Shown: positions 26,179-33,173 of the stretch, one piece after another
Layout: every line of letters starts with the position of its first letter
How positions within the stretch are numbered: the stretch's first letter is position 1
Source: CAYNEO01 sp964396245
GTDB lineage: Bacteria; Zixibacteria; MSB-5A5; GN15; FEB-12
Reading direction: 5' to 3'
Assembly (NCBI GenBank): GCA_964396245.1
Contig: CAYNEO010000016.1
Location: 1 to 64,000 of the forward strand
DNA length: 64,000 bases
Notes under the pieces: generated by a model
What the model was told of the DNA's origin: nothing
Databases searched by the model: none
Seen by the model: the letters and a program-made list of their open reading frames with translations, nothing else
Made by a program: the position numbers and the translations under genes

Positions 26179-27696
26179 ATGGATTGCCACACAAAACGTA
26201 AACTCATGTCGTTGACACTCGTTGTCCTCGCTGCGATGGCGCTCGCTGTTGTTGCCCCTGTCGTTCAGGCGCAAGGCGGGCCGCCGCCGGTGCCGGTCGA
26301 CCCCAACGGCCCGTACGCCAGATTCTACTATGCCGGAGCCGCCCCCGCTCAGGATATCGTGCAGTACTACCCGCATGAATTCACCCACGCCTACGCTAAC
26401 GAGGCCCACAATGCCGCATTCCCGATCCCGGAAGACGCTCCCGAATGGATGCACAAGGGCGTACGATGGGTTTTCCCCGAGGCACGCGCCTGGCCGCTCA
26501 ACGAAGAACAACCCTTCGATATGAAAACATACGGCGAAGCACGAGGACTGACGACAATAACCCAGTACTACGGCAATGCCCTCGGCGTTTCTGTTGTCGA
26601 TGGTATTGTGTACGCTGAAAGCGATGACTTCTTCTGCTATGCCATCAATGCCGAGACCGGCAAGCTGATCTGGCGCAACAGCCCGATCGGCAACAACCTG
26701 ATGGGAACGCCGCTTGTCGTCGGCGATATGGTATATGTGACCGGCGGAAGCGTAGCATTCAACTTCCATAATGTCCAGCGCTACGCCGAAAACCCGGAAT
26801 CCTCTATCCGCGGCGGCTCCGTCAACTATAACGGACCTTTCGCGTTGAATCGTCACACCGGTGAACTGGTCTGGTATTTCTCCACCGAAGGCGAGACCAT
26901 GCCGACCCCGGCGTATGACGACGGCAAGCTCTATATTACGACCGGTGCGGGTAAGGCATATGCTGTCGACGCCAAGACCGGCAAAGAGATCTGGAAAACG
27001 GAGCTTGGCGGCATGGCCAATATGTCGTGCCCCGCGGTATACAAGGGCCGCGTCTATGTCTCGATGTCTGTCAAGCCGTTCCTGTATTGCCTTGACGGGA
27101 AGAGCGGGAATATCGTCTGGAAGGGCACCATCCCGGATGCCACCAACACGGGCATGGGCGACGTATCACCGGCCGTTGCCGATGGTATCGTCGTGATGGA
27201 CGCTGTCACCAGCCCCAAGGAGGAAAACGGCAAGACCACCATGAATACCGTTATCCGAGCCTACAACGCCGACGACGGCAAGGTCCTCTGGACCGATTCG
27301 ATGGGTCGCGGACCAAAACCGCCCGCCTTCAAGGGTGGTGTACCGATGATTCACGACGGTGTTGTCTATGTTGGAACGCCCGTGAACAGCATTATGCGTG
27401 CGTACGACCTCAAGACCGGGAAGGTCCTCTGGACGTGGCAGATACCGGCCGCAGGACCGGCGGGCGCCGGACGGGGGGCGCCGACTTATTATGAAGGCAC
27501 GCTGTATGTTTCGACGGGTCCGGACGTATTTGCTCTCGATCCAAAGACCGGAAAGATGATCGGTCAAAAACACGTCGGCGGTCGCTTCGGCATCGTACAG
27601 CCGACTATAGTCGGCGGCACAATCTACCTTGGTAATTCCTGGGATTGGGTCATAGCGTTACCGGTCAGCGATGTCAACCCGAATTATGGAAAGTAA
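26179..27696 (+). CDS. PQQ-type beta-propeller protein (quinoprotein-like), exported
   Basis: A 505-residue protein with a signal peptide ending near VVQAQGG and at least seven propeller blades bearing the D-x2-TGK-x2-W tryptophan-docking pattern (for example AINAETGKLIW, AVDAKTGKEIW, AYDLKTGKVLW). It is shorter than PQQ alcohol dehydrogenases, and no vicinal Cys-Cys is seen, so PQQ binding is uncertain. It may be a dehydrogenase or an assembly scaffold. AAGGAGG precedes the ATG and only 3 bases separate it from the bd-like gene, so it is part of the same operon and probably works with that oxidase. Confidence 0.8.
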   Translation: MDCHTKRKLMSLTLVVLAAMALAVVAPVVQAQGGPPPVPVDPNGPYARFYYAGAAPAQDIVQYYPHEFTHAYANEAHNAAFPIPEDAPEWMHKGVRWVFPEARAWPLNEEQPFDMKTYGEARGLTTITQYYGNALGVSVVDGIVYAESDDFFCYAINAETGKLIWRNSPIGNNLMGTPLVVGDMVYVTGGSVAFNFHNVQRYAENPESSIRGGSVNYNGPFALNRHTGELVWYFSTEGETMPTPAYDDGKLYITTGAGKAYAVDAKTGKEIWKTELGGMANMSCPAVYKGRVYVSMSVKPFLYCLDGKSGNIVWKGTIPDATNTGMGDVSPAVADGIVVMDAVTSPKEENGKTTMNTVIRAYNADDGKVLWTDSMGRGPKPPAFKGGVPMIHDGVVYVGTPVNSIMRAYDLKTGKVLWTWQIPAAGPAGAGRGAPTYYEGTLYVSTGPDVFALDPKTGKMIGQKHVGGRFGIVQPTIVGGTIYLGNSWDWVIALPVSDVNPNYGK

Positions 27697-27718
27697 CGTG
27701 GCGTGATGTACACCTGTG

Positions 27719-27741
27719 TCGGAGCCTGTTTTTGGCTCCGA
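27719..27741. other. Perfect hairpin between the quinoprotein and porin genes
   Basis: TCGGAGCC and GGCTCCGA form an eight-pair stem around a TGTTTTT loop, 23 bases after the quinoprotein stop codon. No T-run follows, so it may stabilise or partly terminate the upstream message rather than act as a full terminator. The rest of the 216-base gap shows only the AGGAGGG before the porin gene. Confidence 0.5.
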
Positions 27742-27912
27742 TGCAGGCACACTCTCTTCATCGATATCCCACCGGACTATCTCCGGGTCTGCTCTCATCC
27801 GAACATCAAGCACCGACAGGGAACGTGATCGCTCCGGTCGGCTCAAGCCGGTCCACCGAAGAGGACTATTTGTGACAGGTACGATGAATAGAAACGCCAG
27901 GAGGGATCAATT

Positions 27913-29196
27913 ATGTGCAAAAGGATTATTGTAATAGGCCTGCTCACCGCATGTGTGATCTTCGTGTCGCAACCCCCGGGTGAGGTACAGGCCGCCAATT
28001 GGTTTAGAATTCAGGGGACCGAATCTCCCGACGCGAAAGCAGTCAAAGTCTGGGGCTTCGTGCAGCCGACCTACTATAACTCCGCCAGCGATGTCCCCCC
28101 TGAAGAAGACTTTCGGAAAAACGACTTCGACATCCGGCGCGCCAGGCTCGGCGTCCGCGGGATCATTCCCGGAAGTAACAACAAAGTCAACTATTTCCTT
28201 CTGTCCGAGTTCGGTCGCAACGGGATTACCGAAGATCCCAATGGCGAGCAGACCAGTTTTGCGGTGCTCACCGACGCCAGCGCCATACTCAACTATATCC
28301 CGTACGCCCACATCCGGTTCGGACAGTTCAAAATGCCCATCGGCAACGATGGCCTCCAGGCTATACAGCTGCACAGCTACATCGAATTCTCGGATGTCTA
28401 TGCCCAGCTACTGCTCGAAAGATACGGATACGACCGTTCTGTCGGCGCCTTTCGCGACATCGGCGCCGAGGTGTTCGGCTGGTATCGGTTCGGAATGAAC
28501 CGCGAGTACGAGGCTGCCTACGCCGTCATGGTCGGCAATGGCAACGGCATCAATTCTCGTGACAATAACGATTACAAGCGGGTCACCGCCAAGGTGACAC
28601 TCTCGCGTATCTTCGACAACACCATGGGACCGTACCGGCAAAGTGTAGAATTCGGAGCATGGTATATGACCGGAAAACGTTCCGGCTTTGCCTTTGCACC
28701 CGGACCTTCCAACGGAGCGCCAATCGAACAACAGGCCAAACGGGGCGGTATTGAGCTTGTCGCTGTCAAAGATCTCGGAAAGTCGGGCGACATAACGTTT
28801 ATCGGTGAAAGCGTTTGGGCCACCGGTTGGATCTTTGCGCCGCGGTTCTTTGCAGGAGCCGTACCGGCGAGTCTCAGGTCCTTTACCGAAAACACATCTG
28901 TCGACGGTCATGGTATTCCGCACGCCGATCTCAGCGCCTTCGGCTTCTACCTCGATTTCGGATACCGTCCGCCGATTCTGGAAAAGAAAATCGAAGCAGA
29001 TCTGAGATATTCATATTACAATCCCGACTCCGGCGATGACCTCGCCACCAGTGTCGCCCAGGATACGTGGACCCTTGGCGCGCAGTACTTCTTCGACCGA
29101 CACGCAAGACTGATCGTCAACTACGAAATTCGCAACAATGACTGGAATACCGGAATCGGCAATCTGTTCATGGTACAGGTTACCGCCATCTTCTGA
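27913..29196 (+). CDS. OprO/OprP-type outer-membrane porin
   Basis: A 427-residue protein with a signal peptide ending near EVQA and a body of alternating amphipathic strands, ending in the aromatic-type C-terminal residue typical of outer-membrane barrels (MVQVTAIF). Family features are RRARLGVRG near the N-terminus and YAHIRFGQFKMPIG. OprO/P-type porins pass phosphate or other anions. In this cluster an anion such as thiosulfate or sulfate is a reasonable inference. AGGAGGG precedes the ATG. It is followed 40 bases later by an anion-binding-like periplasmic protein. Confidence 0.82.
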   Translation: MCKRIIVIGLLTACVIFVSQPPGEVQAANWFRIQGTESPDAKAVKVWGFVQPTYYNSASDVPPEEDFRKNDFDIRRARLGVRGIIPGSNNKVNYFLLSEFGRNGITEDPNGEQTSFAVLTDASAILNYIPYAHIRFGQFKMPIGNDGLQAIQLHSYIEFSDVYAQLLLERYGYDRSVGAFRDIGAEVFGWYRFGMNREYEAAYAVMVGNGNGINSRDNNDYKRVTAKVTLSRIFDNTMGPYRQSVEFGAWYMTGKRSGFAFAPGPSNGAPIEQQAKRGGIELVAVKDLGKSGDITFIGESVWATGWIFAPRFFAGAVPASLRSFTENTSVDGHGIPHADLSAFGFYLDFGYRPPILEKKIEADLRYSYYNPDSGDDLATSVAQDTWTLGAQYFFDRHARLIVNYEIRNNDWNTGIGNLFMVQVTAIF

Positions 29197-29236
29197 TATG
29201 CTGGACACGGACAGACAAGATAGAAAGGAGTCTGAA

Positions 29237-30178
29237 ATGAAACGTCAAAACCTGAAACGAACAATGAGCGCAGTGTTGATTCTCGCTGTTGTCCTCATTC
29301 CATTCTACGCCCTCTATGCGACCCAAATCTGGCCGCCGTGGATCACGCAGCCGGCCGGCGGGAAGCACTTCACCGTGGCGCAATATGACAACGTGCCGGA
29401 CCTTCACGGCGAAATAGAAAATCCCCAGCTCGTTGTCTTTTTCGCCGGTAACCAGTTCATGGTCATCGCCGACCTGGTTAAGGCCTTTCGCGAGCAGTAT
29501 CCCGAATACAAACGCATCTACCTCGAAACTCTCCCGCCCGGCATTCTCGAGGACCAGATAGACCAGGGCGGGCTCGTGATGGGCAACCTCAAGATCACCG
29601 TGCAACCCGATATCTTCACCGGCGGCAAAGGACGCATAGCCAGTCTTCAGAAGGAGAAGGACTGGTTCGCCAACACCGTGGATTACGCCAGGAACCGGCT
29701 TGCTATTATGGTCTATAAGGGCAACCCCAAGAACATTAAGTCGCTGGCAGATTTCGCTCGCGACGATGTCAACGTATCGATGCCGAATCCCCAATGGGAA
29801 GGGATCGGTAAACACATTGTCCAGGCATACAAGAACGTTGGCGGAGAAAAGCTGGCCAACACCATTATGAAGACCAAGGTGGACAACGGCAGCACTTTCC
29901 TCACGCACATTCATCACCGCCAGACGCCGGTGAGGATTATGCTGAAAGAATCGGATGCCGGCGCGGTGTGGTACACCGAGGCCAACTTCCAGCAGATGAT
30001 CAACAACCCGATCCAGATGATCGAGATCCCGGACAAAGACAACGAGCAGGTGACCTATACCGCCGGCAGTATGAAAACTGCCCCTCACCCCGAAGCGGCG
30101 AAGCGTTTCCTCGATTTTCTCATGAGCGACAGGGGTCAGGCCGTCTACAAAAAATACGGCTTTATGCCGCCCAAATAA
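29237..30178 (+). CDS. Periplasmic substrate-binding protein (type 2, ModA/anion-like), orphan
   Basis: The ATG at 29237 follows AAAGGAG; the frame extends upstream but those codons lie inside the porin gene. The 313-residue protein has an N-terminal hydrophobic segment (about 10-28) that may be an uncleaved anchor or a signal peptide. The body resembles the periplasmic binding protein type 2 fold used for molybdate, sulfate and similar oxyanions (YKGNPKNIKSLADFA, then RFLDFLMSDRGQ and a C-terminal KYGFMPP). No ABC permease or ATPase gene is adjacent, so it may deliver or sense a ligand rather than import it. The ligand is unknown; thiosulfate or molybdate are guesses. Confidence 0.68.
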   Translation: MKRQNLKRTMSAVLILAVVLIPFYALYATQIWPPWITQPAGGKHFTVAQYDNVPDLHGEIENPQLVVFFAGNQFMVIADLVKAFREQYPEYKRIYLETLPPGILEDQIDQGGLVMGNLKITVQPDIFTGGKGRIASLQKEKDWFANTVDYARNRLAIMVYKGNPKNIKSLADFARDDVNVSMPNPQWEGIGKHIVQAYKNVGGEKLANTIMKTKVDNGSTFLTHIHHRQTPVRIMLKESDAGAVWYTEANFQQMINNPIQMIEIPDKDNEQVTYTAGSMKTAPHPEAAKRFLDFLMSDRGQAVYKKYGFMPPK

Positions 30179-30202
30179 TAGCAGGAAAGGTCAGGTGAGA
30201 TT

Positions 30203-31273
30203 ATGTCTCAGGCAAACGAAACCGTTTCGGGAGACGACGTAAGTTCAGTCAGATACAACTGGCGTTTTATCGGCTTGATGGCCACACCGCTTCGGTGGGC
30301 CCTCGCCTGGATATTTTTCTCCGCCCTGTGGAGACGGGCGGTCCTCGTCCCCGACAAACTCGACCCGTCGTCACATGCCTACGTCGGCTTCAAGTTTAAT
30401 CACTTCCTGCCGCATGCTTTGTGGATCAAAGGAATGATTGCGTTCCTGATTACACACGAGACTACTCTCTACGTGTTCCTGATCATTTTTACCATCATCG
30501 AGGCGTTGGTCGGCCTGTCGCTCGCTTTTGGCCTCTTCACACGTCTGGGCGGCATAGGGGCAACCTGTCTGGCGTGGGGTATCCTGATGGGCGCCGGTTG
30601 GTTGGGATCGACCTGCATCGATGAATGGCAGATCGGCACGATGGGGATCGCGGGCGGACTATTGCTCTTTCTGTCCGGATCTGGACCCTGGTCGCTTGAC
30701 AGCTGGTGGCAAAAGAAATGGCCGCATCTGGCTGAAAAAGGCTGGCTGCGTTTCTTCTCCTCCGGTCCACTCGGACATGGTCGGATGTCACGCGGAATCA
30801 AGAGCCTTGCTTTCATCCTGGCGCTTTTCGCCATCGGATGGTCGCTCTTTACGAACCAGGCTTTCCAGGGCGGTGTGTGGGGCAAACTGCACAATCCATC
30901 GAAAAAGCCGCATTTCGTCATTCCTGAAACCGAACTGGCGAATAACGGTCAAATGAAACTTACCCTTTACCGCACTAATGGCCCCGATAGCTACGGCGCC
31001 TTCATCGTACGCGTTGACGTCACCGACCAATCCGGAAACGTCGTCGAAGCCTTCGATGCCAAAAACCTTTCGTCGGTCACGGGCTCTGACATTGAAAACC
31101 GGTACCTGGTCAAACTGCACCCGGGTCCCTATGGACTCGAAGCGCCGCTCGGCAGTTACGCGACCGTTCTGCTGAAGCCTGATAGCGCGCTCGCGCTCAC
31201 GCCTGGCGAATACAGCGTGACGGTTCATGATGTCAGCGGAGAAAAATGGTCGGCGAAAACGAGGGTACCATGA
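30203..31273 (+). CDS. DoxD-DoxA fusion (thiosulfate:quinone oxidoreductase family)
   Basis: A 356-residue protein. Residues about 20-165 form a four-helix DoxD/DoxX membrane domain (TPLRWALAWIFFSALWRR; GLSLAFGLFTRLGGIG). After a second hydrophobic segment (about 198-214), residues about 230-356 form a soluble beta-rich domain like DoxA (GPDSYGAFIVRVDVTD; LTPGEYSVTVHD). In thiosulfate:quinone oxidoreductase the two are subunits, and fusions are known. The enzyme couples two thiosulfates to tetrathionate while reducing quinone. Presence beside a TsdA-like cytochrome supports a thiosulfate role. Family membership is likely; the reaction here is inferred. Confidence 0.75.
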   Translation: MSQANETVSGDDVSSVRYNWRFIGLMATPLRWALAWIFFSALWRRAVLVPDKLDPSSHAYVGFKFNHFLPHALWIKGMIAFLITHETTLYVFLIIFTIIEALVGLSLAFGLFTRLGGIGATCLAWGILMGAGWLGSTCIDEWQIGTMGIAGGLLLFLSGSGPWSLDSWWQKKWPHLAEKGWLRFFSSGPLGHGRMSRGIKSLAFILALFAIGWSLFTNQAFQGGVWGKLHNPSKKPHFVIPETELANNGQMKLTLYRTNGPDSYGAFIVRVDVTDQSGNVVEAFDAKNLSSVTGSDIENRYLVKLHPGPYGLEAPLGSYATVLLKPDSALALTPGEYSVTVHDVSGEKWSAKTRVP

Positions 31274-31325
31274 CTCTTTTCTGAAACGTAGCTTTGAGAG
31301 GAACCTTGACAGGAGACAACAACAT

Positions 31326-31784
31326 ATGAAACGCATACTGACGATACTGTTGATAACCGCCGTCCTGACGCCTCTGACTTTCGCACAGGAAGGCATGACA
31401 AAGGCGAAAACCAACCAGACGGTCGAACAGGCCGCCGACCGTTTGGAATCACTGATCAAAGACAAAGGTCTGAACGTGTTCTGCCGCGTTAACCATCAGA
31501 AGAATGCCGAGAGTGTCGGACTCGAAATGCGGCCGACCATCCTGCTGATCTTCGGCAATCCCAAAGTGGGCACGCCGCTCATGAAGTGTGCCCAGACGGT
31601 TGCCATCGATCTGCCCCAGAAATTTCTCGTATGGCAGGATGAAAACGGCCAGACATGGATTGGCTACAACGACCCCTCGTATCTGGCAAAGCGGCACGAT
31701 ATCAGCGACTGTGAAAAACCGCAGGAGGAAATGGCCAAGGCGCTGAGCAATTTCGCCAAAGCCGCCGCAAAGAGCCTGAACTGA
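31326..31784 (+). CDS. Exported DUF302-domain protein
   Basis: A 152-residue protein with a signal peptide ending near TFAQ and a DUF302 domain. The typical pattern is visible: QAADRLESLIKDKGLNVFCRVNHQKNAESVG, then PTILLIFGNPKVGTPLMK and a DLPQKFLVWQDENGQTWIGYNDP segment. DUF302 proteins are small periplasmic or cytoplasmic proteins often found near sulfur or thiol-related genes; their chemistry is unclear. It starts 52 bases after the DoxD-DoxA gene, preceded by AGGAGA. Confidence 0.82.
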   Translation: MKRILTILLITAVLTPLTFAQEGMTKAKTNQTVEQAADRLESLIKDKGLNVFCRVNHQKNAESVGLEMRPTILLIFGNPKVGTPLMKCAQTVAIDLPQKFLVWQDENGQTWIGYNDPSYLAKRHDISDCEKPQEEMAKALSNFAKAAAKSLN

Positions 31785-32097
31785 TAACCCTGCTCATGTG
31801 TTTGAAACATAAGAAGGGTTAAAGGGGGGAGAGAGGGAGAGGGATCGTCACCCAAAAAAAGTGCCGACGTTGGATTCTCAGCCTGACGGTCAAAAGACTT
31901 CGACGGGTGGTTGTCTCTAAAATGGCTACGGTGCGGTACTATGATGGTCGGACGGGAGTTTTTCGTACCACCTTGGCAATCAACCACAGACAGAAGATAC
32001 CATCGAAAGATCTCAGGTCGATCTGACTCCATTGAGAAGGGGGCATCAGGGCCATGATTCGATTCTACAGAATATCTATGTTTCAAGGAGGCCAAAA
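31785..32097. other. Intergenic region before the split-Soret-like gene
   Basis: A 313-base gap. It starts with a purine-rich tract (GGGGGGAGAGAGGGAGAGGG, about 31826-31845) and ends with a strong AAGGAGG at 32085-32091. No clear terminator, promoter or conserved open frame is seen. The gap may contain the promoter for the next gene. Confidence 0.4.
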
Positions 32098-32877
32098 ATG
32101 TCGAAAAAAGCGATTTTCGAGGAAGCGCCGATATCAAGACGCAAGGCGTTGACGGACGCGGGAATGATCTTAGGGGCCACAGCGCTGGCCATGCTCCCCG
32201 CGGCCGCGGGCGGACAGCAGCACTCGAAAAATGAGAACGCAAAGCAGCCCAGGTTTCCGTGGGGGTACAAGAAGATAGATCCCGAGAAGGCGGGGCAGAT
32301 CGCGTACGAGAAGTACTTCAAGGGAGAGTGCAGCTTCGCCGCGGCGTCGGGAATTCTCATTCCGCTGCAGGAGGAGATCGGTGAACCCTACTCATCTCTT
32401 CCCCTGGACGCCTTCAAGTTCGGACACAGCGGCGTGGTCGGATGGGGCACGACGTGCGGTACGCTGATCGGGGCCGGCATCGCGACCGCGTTCATCGCGG
32501 GAGAGAACGGCGAGCAAATACTCAACGAAGTGATCAAGTGGTACACCAACACATCCTTGCCCAATTTCAAGCCCTCTAATCCGAAGGCAACTATCCACAC
32601 CGAATCCGTCAGTCATTCGCCACTCTGCCATATTTCTGTGGGCAGGTGGATGAAGAAAGCCAGGGTGACTGACTATAGATCGGACCCGAGAAAGGAACGG
32701 TGTGCCCGGTTGGCCGGGCGCGTGGCGAAACAGACGGTCATCATATTGAATAAGTGGGCCGATGGAAACCTGGGCAAGATCACGAAGAGTCACAGCGCCA
32801 TTGCCGCTTTTGGTCTGCCGGCACAGAACAACTGCAGTGACTGTCACAAGCAGGCTGCTCCAAGTTTCGCGAAGTAG
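32098..32877 (+). CDS. Split-Soret cytochrome c-like protein (C_GCAxxG_C_C type, Tat-exported)
   Basis: The ATG at 32098 is chosen from AAGGAGG 6 bases before it, giving 259 residues. Near the N-terminus PISRRKALTDAG is a twin-arginine signal, followed by a hydrophobic stretch. The core contains the redox-type Cys pattern of the C_GCAxxG_C_C family (GECSFAAASG, then HSGVVGWGTTCGTLIGAG and SPLCHISVGRW), and the C-terminus has one c-haem motif, CSDCH, about 15 residues from the end. This combination matches split-Soret cytochromes, periplasmic proteins that carry haem together with an iron-sulfur cluster. Only one CxxCH is seen. Its electron partner is unknown; the upstream redox genes are candidates. 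Confidence 0.75.
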   Translation: MSKKAIFEEAPISRRKALTDAGMILGATALAMLPAAAGGQQHSKNENAKQPRFPWGYKKIDPEKAGQIAYEKYFKGECSFAAASGILIPLQEEIGEPYSSLPLDAFKFGHSGVVGWGTTCGTLIGAGIATAFIAGENGEQILNEVIKWYTNTSLPNFKPSNPKATIHTESVSHSPLCHISVGRWMKKARVTDYRSDPRKERCARLAGRVAKQTVIILNKWADGNLGKITKSHSAIAAFGLPAQNNCSDCHKQAAPSFAK

Positions 32878-32979
32878 CCCGCCGGGACTTCTACGGGAGA
32901 CCACAGCCGGATGTTGCCATCCCTTCGCGGTCAGTCGCTGGTTGAAATGGGAGCGGATGTGCTCCCCGGAGAACATTAA

Positions 32980-33063
32980 TGCCGGAGGTCGGACTTGAAC
33001 CGACACGATGTTGCCATCGGGGGATTTTGAGTCCCCTGCGTCTACCAGTTTCACCACTCCGGC
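32980..33063 (-). tRNA. tRNA-Leu (CAA)
   Basis: A minus-strand cloverleaf with acceptor GCCGGAG paired to CTCCGGC, discriminator A, a long variable arm (CGATGGCAACATCG) and T-arm loop TTCAAGT. The anticodon loop is CTCAAAA on a GGGGA/TCCCC stem, so the anticodon is CAA, reading UUG leucine codons. Both the class II variable arm and the anticodon agree. CCA is not encoded. Confidence 0.95.
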
Positions 33064-33173
33064 ATTCTGCCATCTGTCAATTGGCCGTAACCGGCCGAGC
33101 CCAAGTATAATACGCCCCGCAAAGATATGTCAAGGGAGTTGTCGGCGCCCCCGCAAACTCGTAGATACAATTG

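Noticed and set aside
26179..27696. Considered calling this a PQQ alcohol dehydrogenase.
   Set aside because: It is too short and has no vicinal Cys pair or clear catalytic Asp context; only the propeller fold is supported.
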